Below the pieces are notes generated by a model. The model searched no databases. It saw nothing but the letters and a program-made list of their open reading frames with translations, and was not told the DNA's origin. From Candidatus Acidiferrales bacterium (GTDB lineage Bacteria > Acidobacteriota > Terriglobia > Acidiferrales > DATBWB01), in NCBI GenBank assembly GCA_036514995.1, contig DATBWB010000117.1, positions 1 through 40,920 on the forward strand: a stretch of DNA of 40,920 nucleotides, in the 5' to 3' direction. Positions 9,401 to 16,524 of the stretch are shown here, one piece after another. A program made the position numbers and the translations under genes. Each line of letters begins with the position of its first letter. Position 1 is the stretch's first letter.

Positions 9401-9884
9401 GGAGCAGACCGTGCAGGAACTCAAAGGCCTGCCCGTGGCGCCCGCATTCCACACCAGCCTCCAGCTTGGCCTGGACATCCGGATCCCGCCGGAATACGTC
9501 CCCGAGGAAAGCCACCGGCTGCGCCTTTACAAAAAAATTGCTGCCATAAGGGACGAGGCCGACCGGGCAGCCATGGAACGAGAGTTAGTGGATAGCCTGG
9601 GTGCGCTGCCGCCTTCGGTGCGCAACCTGCTGGACTACGCCGTGCTCCGAGCCGGGTGCGAACGCCTGGGCATTGAGTCGGTGGAGCGGCAGGCCGAGCG
9701 CCTCAGCATCAAGTTTCACGCTTCGACGCCCGTCGCTCCCCATCGGCTGGTCGAGGTCGTCAAGAAGATCACAGGCGCTCGCCTCGACCCCAGCGGGGTG
9801 CTGCGGCTCGAATGGCCGCACGGCGCTGGCGCGCCGCTGGCCGGCATCGAAAACGTGTTGCGGCAACTCCAGCCACAGGAATAA
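6405..9884 (+). CDS. mfd: Transcription-repair coupling factor
   Basis: 1159 residues, the full family length. Mfd removes RNA polymerase stalled at DNA damage and recruits UvrA. The N-terminal part has the UvrB-like fold (VESNRAAENYFDALRFF, YLPAHDVLPYQGLSPHPEI). A CarD-like RNA polymerase interaction domain starts near residue 490 (GDYVVHADHGIGQF). The RecG-like translocase follows, with Walker A GDVGYGKTEVA at about 647-657, DEEQ at about 748, SATPIPRTLH, and the QLRGRVGRSNRRAYAY motif. The C-terminal TRCF domain ends the protein. A degenerate hairpin (7460-7478) is read as PRFDRGEP in the variable region. It is coupled by ATGA to rfaE2 and followed 21 bp later by the PPIase gene. Confidence 0.97.
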   Translation: MILPLVKDFFSRLEADPALDAALSSLRWGSRAVPLAGLTPTAKSLAVAMVARSLGRPVFFLVESNRAAENYFDALRFFYTVLTGKAETGVGYLPAHDVLPYQGLSPHPEIAEARAVALARLAAGQLALVVTPVVAARLRLREPEFYSALSLPIEKDQELPLENLVKHLNRVGYERHEPVEMVGQFSVRGGIVDVFSPESRRPLRLELFGDTVESLREFDPGTQRSVGPMERATVLPLTDYPAGPEGMGEAGGEVGGGEGLPLYPGWEFRRAAVQPSPTTLFAQTKRPVVVFDEPGSLDEVQQKFFARLAEDYCRAGGDGPAPEQLFLTREEWEGELAHCPRLELEQLPLEREPRFDRGEPGKALVWLTQPTAKFRGAVKLFVEEVRGRLQKGERVAVAAGSLGEMERLADVMREYQLAYRIGSRGEDATSERLAEESVESLPAALLFPSPVGEGVAFPASGMTFYGSRDLFEVIEPARKPVRPKSKTTAFLSDFRDLKTGDYVVHADHGIGQFQALRQIEHERGVEEFMLLLYQDDARLYVPLARLDLIQKYSNLEGTRPPLDRLGGVTWGRTKARIRRSMLAMTEALLKLYAERKVAEGHAFSPDTTWQRELEAAFDFEETPDQLAAILDVKQDMERPQPMDRLVVGDVGYGKTEVAMRAAFKALQDNRQVALLAPTTILAFQHYQTFRERLAAFPVQIEMLSRFRKPAEQKRVLEALEAGKVDIVIGTHRLLSRDVRFSSLGLLIVDEEQRFGVAAKERLKQLKRDVDVLTLSATPIPRTLHMSLAGLRDLSVIETPPKDRLAIQTVVAPFRESLLQSAIEQELQRGGQVYFVHNRVQSIQAMANLVGKLVPQARLGVAHGQMSERELERTMLRFIEHEFDVLVATTIIENGLDIPLVNTIVINRADRLGLAELYQLRGRVGRSNRRAYAYLLVPPESALSGLARKRLAALREFSELGAGFRLAALDLELRGGGNLLGREQHGHIQALGFEMYCRMLEQTVQELKGLPVAPAFHTSLQLGLDIRIPPEYVPEESHRLRLYKKIAAIRDEADRAAMERELVDSLGALPPSVRNLLDYAVLRAGCERLGIESVERQAERLSIKFHASTPVAPHRLVEVVKKITGARLDPSGVLRLEWPHGAGAPLAGIENVLRQLQPQE
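7460..7478. repeat. Degenerate GCCGCGAT-TCG-ATCGGGGC hairpin inside mfd
   Basis: One arm position differs from the GCCCCGAT consensus. It is read as P-R-F-D-R-G, the same scar peptide as in the S24 regulator. It lies in a poorly conserved part of Mfd, so chance similarity cannot be excluded. Confidence 0.5.
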
Positions 9885-9905
9885 AATCTTGCCCGGGCAC
9901 CTTAT

Positions 9906-11030
9906 ATGAAACGAGCCACAACGGCACTCCTCGCGCTTCTACTACTTTTGTCGGGTGGAGCCACGGCGCGAGCCGGCAAGGTGATCGAGCAAATCGCCGC
10001 CCGCGTGAACGAGGACATCATCACGCTGGGTGAGATCGAACGCAGCCGCCGGCAGCTCCGCCAGGAACTGGCCCAGCAATTTGCCGGCGCTCAACTGGAG
10101 ACCGAGTACGCCAAACGCGAGAAGGACATCCTCCGCGACCTCATTGACCAGCAATTGCTGCTGCAAAAAGCCAGGGAACTGAACTTCACTGGCGAGAGCG
10201 AGCTCATCCGGCGGCTCGACCGCATCCGCCAGGAGATGAAGCTCAACTCTTTGGAAGAGCTGGAGAAGGCGGCTGCGAGCCAGGGCGTTGCCTTTGAAGA
10301 TTTCAAGCAGGGGATCCGGTCTCAGATCTTGACGCAGCAGGTCATCAGCCGGGAGGTGGGTTCGAAGATCACCGTCAGCCGCGAGGAAATGGCGGCTTAT
10401 TACGAGGAAAACAAGTCAAGACTGCAACGCCCGGAACAGGTTCGCCTGAGCGAGATCTTTCTTACCACCGCAGACAAGAAGCCGGAGGAGGTAGAGGCCA
10501 TCGAGAAACAGGCCGCTGAACTGCTCGAGCGGCTGCGGAGCGGTGAGGATTTTGCCGTGCTTGCCCGGCGCTTCTCCCAGGGTGCGACCGCCTCGAACGG
10601 CGGCGGCCTCGGCTATTTCCAACGCGGCCAGCTTGCCAAGGAACTCGAAGATATCGTCTGGAAGATGAAGCGGAACCAGATCAGCGAGGTGATCCGGACC
10701 AAGCAGGGAGTGCTCATCCTGAAACTGGAAGAGCACTTCGACGCTGGCATCCCGGCGCTGGAAAAGATCGAAAGCGAAATTTCAGAAGCGATTTACATGC
10801 GGCGCATTCAGCCGGCCTTACGCGCCTACTTGGCGAGTTTGCGCGACGACGCCTTTATCGAAATTCGCCCGGGCTTTGTGGATAGCGCCGCCACGGCTAC
10901 CGAACTGGCCACATCGTCGGCGGCCAGCAAGCCGATTCCGCAAGCCTCCTCCGAAAAGGAATCGGGCAAGGGAAAGAAAAAGTCCGGCAGCAAAGAGAGC
11001 GAGAAGAGGAAGGACACAAGTCCGCCTTAG
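9906..11030 (+). CDS. SurA-like periplasmic peptidyl-prolyl isomerase
   Basis: 374 residues. The signal peptide (1-23) is MKRATTALLALLLLLSG..., ending ARA. A SurA N-terminal chaperone domain follows (about 25-170), with VNEDIITLGEIERSR and LIDQQLLLQKA. A single parvulin/PpiC domain occupies about 178-280 (QVRLSEIFL, LRSGEDFAVLARRFSQGATASNGGGLGYF, KMKRNQISEVI). The Lys/Ser-rich tail after about 335 is low complexity. The family helps fold outer-membrane proteins in the periplasm. With one PPIase domain instead of SurA's two, it could equally be labelled PpiC/PrsA-like. It lies in the mfd operon. Confidence 0.87.
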   Translation: MKRATTALLALLLLLSGGATARAGKVIEQIAARVNEDIITLGEIERSRRQLRQELAQQFAGAQLETEYAKREKDILRDLIDQQLLLQKARELNFTGESELIRRLDRIRQEMKLNSLEELEKAAASQGVAFEDFKQGIRSQILTQQVISREVGSKITVSREEMAAYYEENKSRLQRPEQVRLSEIFLTTADKKPEEVEAIEKQAAELLERLRSGEDFAVLARRFSQGATASNGGGLGYFQRGQLAKELEDIVWKMKRNQISEVIRTKQGVLILKLEEHFDAGIPALEKIESEISEAIYMRRIQPALRAYLASLRDDAFIEIRPGFVDSAATATELATSSAASKPIPQASSEKESGKGKKKSGSKESEKRKDTSPP

Positions 11031-11045
11031 GCGAACCACCCATCC

Positions 11046-12050
11046 ATGAAGCGACTTTTTGTCACCGATCTCGCGGCCGGCAAGCCGGCCAACTCCTGCT
11101 TCCTGGTTGTCGCCAAGGATCGGCGGCTGACGCAGAAACAGTCGCCCTACCTGGCGCTGGTCCTGGCCGATCGCACCGGCAAGATTAACGCCCGCGTTTG
11201 GGACAATGCCGATCAATTTGACCCGCTGTTCCAGGCAGGCGATTTTATCGAAGTCAGCGGCCAGGCCGAAGGCTACCAGGGCAGGCTGCAACTGAAGGTG
11301 CAGAATCTTCGGCGGGTGGCGAGCAGCGAGGTCGAAGCGGGCGATTTTGTTCGCCAGAGCGAGAAGGATCCGGAGGCGCTGTTCGCCGAACTGGTCGCGA
11401 TCCTCAGCGAGGTTCGCAATCCCCACCTGCGGCGGCTGCTCGCATCGGTCCTGGAGGAGAGGGAAATCGCGGAAAAGTTGAAGCGCGCTCCGGCGGCCAA
11501 GCTGATGCACCATGCCTACGTCGGCGGACTTATCGAGCACATCGTCAGCCTCTGCCGGCTCAGCCAGCGCGTGGCCGAACACTACCCCGAGCTGGACCTG
11601 GATTTGTTGCTCACCGCCTCGCTGCTCCACGACCTCGGCAAGATTGATGAACTGAAGGTCGAGCCGGCCATCGAGTACTCGACCGAAGGCCGCCTGCTCG
11701 GCCACATCGTTCTTGAACTGGAGCTCGTCAATCGAAAGATAGATGCCATCGAGGGTTTTCCCGCCGCGCTTCGTCGCGTGGTGCAGCACCTGATCGTCAG
11801 CCACCACGGCCAGCGCGAGTTCGGCTCGCCCGAGGTGCCAAAATTCGCCGAAGCGATCGCCTTCCATTTCCTGGACGATTTGGATTCCAAGCTTGAAGCG
11901 GTGCGTTCCGCCCTCGGAGAGCTGCCGCCGGGCGAAGGCTGGACAAGCTGGAACCGCGCGCTCGATCGGCAGTTGACCGACGCGAAGCGATTGCTCGGCT
12001 CGGCCGCCGGAGCTCAGGCCCTGTCGCTCCTGGACGAGAAGAAACGATGA
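11046..12050 (+). CDS. YhaM-type 3'-5' exoribonuclease (OB fold plus HD domain)
   Basis: 334 residues. An N-terminal OB fold (about 15-90: SPYLALVLADRTGKINARVWDN, GDFIEVSGQAEGYQGRLQLKV) is followed by an HD phosphohydrolase domain with metal ligands H155/H156, H195-D196 (LLHDLGKIDEL), H253/H254 (VSHHGQREFG) and a late aspartate near 278. This order is that of Bacillus YhaM, a Mn-dependent 3'-5' exonuclease on RNA and ssDNA. It begins 15 bp after the PPIase gene and overlaps the BlaI gene as ATGA, so it is in the same operon. The exact substrate here is not known. Confidence 0.88.
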   Translation: MKRLFVTDLAAGKPANSCFLVVAKDRRLTQKQSPYLALVLADRTGKINARVWDNADQFDPLFQAGDFIEVSGQAEGYQGRLQLKVQNLRRVASSEVEAGDFVRQSEKDPEALFAELVAILSEVRNPHLRRLLASVLEEREIAEKLKRAPAAKLMHHAYVGGLIEHIVSLCRLSQRVAEHYPELDLDLLLTASLLHDLGKIDELKVEPAIEYSTEGRLLGHIVLELELVNRKIDAIEGFPAALRRVVQHLIVSHHGQREFGSPEVPKFAEAIAFHFLDDLDSKLEAVRSALGELPPGEGWTSWNRALDRQLTDAKRLLGSAAGAQALSLLDEKKR

Positions 12051-12643
12051 AAGCCGCAAGCCAACCTGCTCGCTCGCCTTCAGCGGACTCTCGAAAGGCC
12101 GTAGAGGCATCCGGTTCGTCCCGAGAATTCGGGACCGAGGCTCGCCACGGCGAGCCCAGGCGAGCCAAGCCGGTACTCGATTTGCCGCAGCTCGAACTCG
12201 ACTGCATGAAAGTGCTCTGGGCGCGAGGCGAAGCTTCCGTGCGCCAGGTCTGGGCCGAACTGAGCGCTCGCCGCAGCCTTGCTTATACGACAATTGAGAC
12301 GATTTTGGATCGGCTGGCGCGGAAAGGAGTGGTCACACGCGCGCGCAACGGCCGGGCCTTTCTTTATCGTCCGCACTTTACCGTCGAGCAGGTCCGCCAC
12401 TTTGCCCTGACGAAGTTGGTGAACAACTTTTTTGCCGGCTCCGCCAGCCAATTGACTGCTTTCCTCGAAAATCCCGATGCTTTGTCTCTTCCTGCCGGCG
12501 CCCTCGCGCCCGCTCCCCCGCCGCTGGCGCGGCCTCCCCGCCTATCCCGCCGGCCCGCCCCGATTGGATCGGGGCGAGCCCGCCGCCGCGAAATCTCTTC
12601 CGCCACTTCCGCCGCCCCTGCTATTGACGAGAGCTTATTGTAA
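12047..12643 (+). CDS. BlaI/MecI/CopY-family winged-helix repressor with added tails
   Basis: 198 residues. The core at about 44-145 is the BlaI fold: LDLPQLELDCMKVLWARGEASVRQVWAELS, then LAYTTIETILDRLARKGVV, then GRAFLYRPHFTVEQVR. Such repressors are normally inactivated by a BlaR1/MecR1 protease, but no such gene follows. Both ends are longer than usual. The first 43 residues are encoded by palindromic DNA (TCCCGA/TCGGGA, GGCTCGCC/GGCGAGCC). The Pro/Arg-rich tail after about 150 contains a perfect dispersed hairpin read as A-P-I-G-S-G. It is coupled to yhaM by ATGA and convergent with rsmI across 6 bp. Confidence 0.85.
   Translation: MKAASQPARSPSADSRKAVEASGSSREFGTEARHGEPRRAKPVLDLPQLELDCMKVLWARGEASVRQVWAELSARRSLAYTTIETILDRLARKGVVTRARNGRAFLYRPHFTVEQVRHFALTKLVNNFFAGSASQLTAFLENPDALSLPAGALAPAPPPLARPPRLSRRPAPIGSGRARRREISSATSAAPAIDESLL
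12557..12575. repeat. GCCCCGAT-TGG-ATCGGGGC hairpin inside the blaI-type gene
   Basis: Perfect 8-bp arms, 3-nt loop. Read as A-P-I-G-S-G in the disordered C-terminal tail. Confidence 0.8.
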
Positions 12644-12649
12644 GTTCCC

Positions 12650-13519
12650 TTAGTCTTCTTCCTTCCGGTGAAGCAGGCGATAAGCTTCCCTTCGCGGGAT
12701 ACCTCGTTCGCGAGCGGCGAGCTTCAAGGCAAGCTTTTCGCTTACTCGTTGTTCCCGCGCAATCTCGGCGACGCGCTCTCCAAGCGGTACTTCCCGGGCC
12801 GGCTCTGCCACAGCCGCCCGCCGCGCCGGGCCGGGCGCAACGAGCAGGGTGAATTCTCCGCGCACCGGTTTGCCGCGAAGCTGCTCGAGGACCTCACTCG
12901 TTCGGCCGCGGATGAACTCTTCGTGCAGCTTGGTGAGTTCTCTCGCCAGGACGATGCGGCGATCTCCGAGCGTCGCTTGCACATCGCGCAGCATCTCCAT
13001 CAGGCGGTGGGGCGCTTCGTAAAAGACCAGGGTGCACCCTGCCAAGGCCAGCCCGGCAAGGGTTTTGCGCCGTGCTGCCCCTTTGGGAGGAAGATAGCCG
13101 CAAAAACGGAACGCTTCCGTCGGCAAGCCGGAAGCCGCCAGTGCGGCAAGGAGCGCCGATGCGCCGGGCACCGGCACCACCGATATTCCTTGCGCCAGGG
13201 CGAGGGAAACCAGCCGGTAACCCGGATCGGAGATGAGCGGCATGCCCGCATCAGAAACGAGCGCGACGTTCTTTCCTCCCTTGAGAGTGGATACGATCTC
13301 GGGGGCCTTTCGAGCTTCGTTGTGCTCGCGGTAACTGGTCGTGGGTGTGTGAATGTGAAAATGGTTCAATAGCTTTTGCGTTTCACGGGTGTCCTCGCAG
13401 GCGATGAGGTCCACTTCCTTGAGGACGCGAAGCGCCCGCAGGGTGATGTCTTCGAGGTTGCCGATGGGCGTGGCTACCAGGTAGAGGCAGCCCGTTTTGA
13501 CATTTGCGGGAGAGGCCAT
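12650..13519 (-). CDS. rsmI: 16S rRNA (cytidine(1402)-2'-O)-methyltransferase
   Basis: 289 residues, normal length. RsmI uses SAM to methylate the ribose of C1402 in the ribosomal decoding centre. The tetrapyrrole-methylase fold shows YLVATPIGNLEDITLRAL (13-30), CEDTRETQKLLNHF, the glycine-rich VSDAGMPLISDPG (about 90-102) and VPGASALLAALAASGLPTE. The ATG at 13519 is taken. The promoter region is shared with the divergent fmdB-type gene. Confidence 0.95.
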   Translation of the reverse strand: MASPANVKTGCLYLVATPIGNLEDITLRALRVLKEVDLIACEDTRETQKLLNHFHIHTPTTSYREHNEARKAPEIVSTLKGGKNVALVSDAGMPLISDPGYRLVSLALAQGISVVPVPGASALLAALAASGLPTEAFRFCGYLPPKGAARRKTLAGLALAGCTLVFYEAPHRLMEMLRDVQATLGDRRIVLARELTKLHEEFIRGRTSEVLEQLRGKPVRGEFTLLVAPGPARRAAVAEPAREVPLGERVAEIAREQRVSEKLALKLAARERGIPRREAYRLLHRKEED

Positions 13520-13624
13520 CTTGAGAAGGTGGTGCCTTGCGCCCCGCCGTTCACGGCGAGCGTTCAGGCTGAGCCACGGCGGCTTCTGACCCGAGCGAGT
13601 GTAGCATAACGCAACGGGGCGCCC

Positions 13625-13654
13625 TTGACGGCTTTTGCCGCCTTTGCCTAGAAT
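13625..13654 (+). promoter_or_regulatory. Sigma70-type promoter for the fmdB-type gene
   Basis: TTGACG at 13625-13630 and TAGAAT at 13649-13654, 18 bp apart, each 5/6 to consensus. It ends 32 bp before the GTG start. The same TTGAC-18-TAGAAT form occurs upstream of the MltD-like gene. Confidence 0.65.
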
Positions 13655-13686
13655 AGAGATTTGTTTTAAGGCGAGAAGAAGGAACC

Positions 13687-14052
13687 GTGCCGCTCTACGA
13701 ATACGAATGCGCCGAATGTGGGAAGCGCTTTGAACGCTTGCAGAAATTTGCTGACCCGCCGATCAAGACCTGTCCCGCGTGCGGCGGCCACGTCAGCCGA
13801 TTGCTTTCTTCGTCGGCCATCCGGTTCAAAGGCTCCGGCTGGTACGTGACCGACTACGCCCGCCCCGATAGAATCGGGGCCCGCGGCGGCCAGCATGCGG
13901 CTGAAAAGGAATCAGCCGACGCGGAGAAGTCCGAATCGGGCAGCTCCCAATCGGACAAGTCGGAAGCGGGGGAGAAACCCTCAAAAGAAACTGCTCACCC
14001 TGCGAAAACCAGCAAGCCCGAATCGGGCAAGCCGGGCAAGAAAAAAGATTAG
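13687..14052 (+). CDS. FmdB-family zinc-ribbon protein
   Basis: 121 residues from GTG 13687. The N-terminal zinc ribbon PLYEYECAECGKRFERLQKF...KTCPACGG carries the two CxxC pairs (about residues 8/11 and 30/33). The LLSSSAIRFKGSGWYVTDYA segment is the family's usual second half. Members are small putative regulators of unclear role. After DYA, the DNA holds a perfect dispersed hairpin (R-P-D-R-I-G-A) and then a Ser/Glu/Lys-rich tail built partly from CCGAATCGGG words. The stop overlaps the convergent galU stop by four bases. Confidence 0.88.
   Translation: MPLYEYECAECGKRFERLQKFADPPIKTCPACGGHVSRLLSSSAIRFKGSGWYVTDYARPDRIGARGGQHAAEKESADAEKSESGSSQSDKSEAGEKPSKETAHPAKTSKPESGKPGKKKD
13862..13880. 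repeat. GCCCCGAT-AGA-ATCGGGGC hairpin inside the fmdB-type gene
   Basis: Perfect 8-bp arms. Read as R-P-D-R-I-G-A just after the conserved domain ends at TDYA. Confidence 0.8.
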
Positions 14053-14951
14053 CGTTTTCGCCGGATGGGAAGGGCGCGGAGATATTCGCGGAAGCTGGGG
14101 CCAAGCTGCGGATTCTTGAGCGCCATTTCCACCGTTGCTTGAAGGAAACCGAGCTTGTCGCCAGCATCGTAACGAGTCCCCTCGAACAGATAGGCGTACA
14201 TCGGCCGGCGATGGGCCAGCTCGCGCATGCCATCGGTGAGCTGGATTTCACCGGCCGCGCCGGTACGGGTCTTCTCCAGAAAATCAAAAATTTCGGGAAG
14301 CAGGACGTAGCGGCCGATGACAGCCAGTCGCGAGGGCGCTTGTGCCGGCTTCGGCTTTTCCACCACGTCGCGCACGCGGAACAGCCGGCCCTTCCACTGC
14401 CGATCCTTCACCGGCTCGGCGGCGAAGATGCCGTAAGCGGAAACCATGGCGGGGGGAACTTCCTTGGCGGCGACCACCGCCCCGCCCGTCGCCCGATAGA
14501 CCCGAAGAAGCTGCTCGAGGCAAGGCACCTCCGATCGAATCATATCATCCGGCAGCATGACCGCGAACGGCTCCTCGCCGATCATCTCGCGCGCCATGAG
14601 CACGGCGTGGCCGAGGCCGAGCGGCTGCTTCTGCCGCGTGTAGCAGACGCGCACCATGTTGGCAATCTCGCGGACCATCTTCTCAAGGTCCTTCTTGCCT
14701 TTTCCGGCCAGCGCCCCTTCGAGTTCCGGGTTGAAATCAAAGTGGTCCTCAATCACCGCTTTGCCGCGGCCCGTTACAATGACCAGCGTATCAATTCCCG
14801 ATGCCACCGCTTCTTCGGCAGCGTATTGGATGAGCGGCTTATCCGCCACCGGCAGCATCTCTTTGGGAATGGCTTTGGTGGCGGGCAGGAATCGCGTCCC
14901 CAGGCCGGCCGCCGGCAGGACTGCCTTTTTCACTGGTTTGAGCGTCGGCAT
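14049..14951 (-). CDS. galU: UTP--glucose-1-phosphate uridylyltransferase
   Basis: 300 residues from ATG 14951, which has GAAGG a few bases upstream; the frame is open further upstream but that part is hairpin-rich and unlike the family. GalU makes UDP-glucose for envelope polysaccharide. Signature VKKAVLPAAGLGTRFLPATK with KEMLPVADKPLIQYA, then VIVTGRGKAVIEDHFD, VMLPDDMI and GEIQLTDGM with the sugar-binding Lys/Glu region. It is convergent with the fmdB-type gene, whose stop it overlaps. Confidence 0.95.
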   Translation of the reverse strand: MPTLKPVKKAVLPAAGLGTRFLPATKAIPKEMLPVADKPLIQYAAEEAVASGIDTLVIVTGRGKAVIEDHFDFNPELEGALAGKGKKDLEKMVREIANMVRVCYTRQKQPLGLGHAVLMAREMIGEEPFAVMLPDDMIRSEVPCLEQLLRVYRATGGAVVAAKEVPPAMVSAYGIFAAEPVKDRQWKGRLFRVRDVVEKPKPAQAPSRLAVIGRYVLLPEIFDFLEKTRTGAAGEIQLTDGMRELAHRRPMYAYLFEGTRYDAGDKLGFLQATVEMALKNPQLGPSFREYLRALPIRRKR

Positions 14952-14993
14952 CGTGCCTTCAAGAATAGCGTTCATCCCCGCCCTGGCGGGCGA

Positions 14994-15007
14994 GCCCGAA
15001 TACGGGC
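14994..15007. repeat. Small hairpin GCCCG-AATA-CGGGC upstream of galU
   Basis: 5-bp arms in the 202-bp divergent gap between galU and tsaD (14952-15153). It is next to a CCCGCC/GGCGGG pair at about 14979-14990. The gap also contains TATGAT at 15106-15111, a possible tsaD -10, with only a poorly spaced TTGGAT (15086) as -35. Confidence 0.4.
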
Positions 15008-15153
15008 GAGAGCGCTTGAGCATACCCCGTTCCTTCAGAAAATGTACACCCCCGGCCAGGCTGATTTCCGCCGGGTAACGGCAGGTTGGATTACGAGGCC
15101 CGTGCTATGATGAAGTTCTGTCCCTGGAAGGAGTGGGAAGTGCCGGTGCCGAC

Positions 15154-16332
15154 ATGAGCCAGATAGCTACGCGCATTCTGGGCATTGAATCGTCGTGTGA
15201 CGAAACCGCGGCCGCAGTGGTGGAGAGCGGCGAACGCATTCTCTCGAGTGTAGTTGCCTCGCAGTTTGACATCCACCGCAAGTACGGCGGGGTGGTGCCG
15301 GAGCTGGCCTCGCGCGAACACCTGCGACAGATTGTTCCGGTGGTGCGGGAAGCCCTGGAACAGGCCCATCTCGCCTACCGGGAGGTGGACGCCATTGCCG
15401 TGACGCAAGGGCCCGGGCTCGTTGGCTCGCTTCTGGTGGGACTGACGTATGGCAAGTCGCTGGCGTGGGCGCTTTCAAAGCCGCTCATCGCTGTCCATCA
15501 TCTGGAAGGGCATGTCCATGCCGTCGTTTTGGAAGAAAAACAGAAACACCCCGGCGCCATGATTCCGTTTCCCGCCATGACGCTGGTCGTTTCCGGCGGC
15601 CATACGGTCCTCTATTTTGTTGAAAGCCAGCCCCTTGCCGGTCACGATGACGCGGCCTGTTTTTCCTACCAAAAGATCGCCCAGACGCAGGATGACGCAG
15701 CCGGGGAAGCTTACGACAAGGTGGCGAAAATCCTCGCCCTGGGCTATCCCGGCGGGCCCATCATCGATCGCCTTTCCGAATTCGGCGACCCGAACAAAGT
15801 CGCCTTCACTCGCGCGGTGATCAAGCGCGGCCCCCCGGCCGACGACACGGGGCCTCGATTTCATCGGGGCGGGCGCAGCCGGTATGATTTCTCTTTCAGC
15901 GGGATCAAGACCGCTGTCCTGCGCTACGTTCGCACTCACGGGATGGAAGCGGAGGCCGAGGAGCGTCGGCGGATGGGCGCTGGCAAGCCCGATGCCGAAA
16001 GGTTGCGCGCGCTTTCGAGCCAGGCCACGCTTGACCTCGTGGCCAGTTTCCAGAAAAGCGTCGTGGACGACCTGGTGACGCGCACGCTCGATGCTGCCGA
16101 GGAGTATGACACGCGCACCGTGCTGGTTTCCGGCGGCGTGGCGGCCAACCGGTTGCTGCGAGCCACTTTCGAGCAGGAGTGCCGGATCCGCGGGCTGCGC
16201 GTTTATTTCCCCAGCCGGCATCTTTCCACCGACAACGCCGCCATGATCGCCGCCGGTGCCTACCCAAAATTCTTGTCCCGCAATTTCGCTGACCTCGAAC
16301 TGAACGCCGACGCCAGCCTGCCGCTGGGCTAG
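15154..16332 (+). CDS. tsaD: tRNA N6-adenosine threonylcarbamoyltransferase
   Basis: 392 residues, against about 335-345 normally. TsaD transfers threonylcarbamoyl to A37 of ANN-decoding tRNAs with TsaB/TsaE. Conserved parts: ILGIESSCDETAAAVV, the metal-binding HHLEGHVHA near residue 112, MTLVVSGGHT, YDFSFSGIKTAVLRY, VSGGVAANRLLR and STDNAAMIAAGA. The start ATG 15154 is preferred to GTG 15133 by homology; neither has a good Shine-Dalgarno. Part of the extra length lies just before DFSFSG, where a hairpin element (15852-15870) encodes G-P-R-F-H-R-G-G. More is in an Arg/Glu-rich stretch after RYVRTHG. Confidence 0.95.
   Translation: MSQIATRILGIESSCDETAAAVVESGERILSSVVASQFDIHRKYGGVVPELASREHLRQIVPVVREALEQAHLAYREVDAIAVTQGPGLVGSLLVGLTYGKSLAWALSKPLIAVHHLEGHVHAVVLEEKQKHPGAMIPFPAMTLVVSGGHTVLYFVESQPLAGHDDAACFSYQKIAQTQDDAAGEAYDKVAKILALGYPGGPIIDRLSEFGDPNKVAFTRAVIKRGPPADDTGPRFHRGGRSRYDFSFSGIKTAVLRYVRTHGMEAEAEERRRMGAGKPDAERLRALSSQATLDLVASFQKSVVDDLVTRTLDAAEEYDTRTVLVSGGVAANRLLRATFEQECRIRGLRVYFPSRHLSTDNAAMIAAGAYPKFLSRNFADLELNADASLPLG
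15852..15870. repeat. GCCTCGAT-TTC-ATCGGGGC hairpin inside tsaD
   Basis: 8-bp arms with one G-T wobble, the same variant arm as the hemL copy. It is read as P-R-F-H-R-G, immediately before the conserved DFSFSGIKT core. Confidence 0.75.
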
Positions 16333-16344
16333 TTGCGGCGAGCT

Positions 16345-16412
16345 AGAAGCAGAGAGGCAGAGAAGCAAGGAAGCAAAGGAAGTAAAGGAGGTAAAGGAAG
16401 TAAAGGAAGCAG
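16345..16412. repeat. Purine-rich GGAAGTAAAGGAGG repeat
   Basis: Iterated words AGCAAAGGAAGTAAAGGAGGTAA fill the gap between tsaD and hyuA on the + strand. A close relative lies in frame inside hyuB at 19141-19200. The rest of the 192-bp gap holds TGTTATTCTCTGTGTTGCTCTG-type sequence and no clear promoter. Confidence 0.75.
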
Positions 16413-16524
16413 GGCGCCCCGAAGAATGTATAACTCCTGCTTGAGAACCAGCTCCCTAATCGGCGTGTTATTCTCTGTGTTGCTCTGTGTCGTCTGTAGT
16501 TCATTTTTGTTTTGCTGACCCGCG

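Noticed and set aside
8175-9515. A 446-codon minus-strand frame across mfd
   Set aside because: His/Gln/Leu-rich composition typical of antisense translation; no recognisable motif; mfd is certain on the other strand.
10818-12293. A 491-codon minus-strand frame opposite the yhaM-type gene
   Set aside because: Antisense shadow spanning three confidently identified genes.
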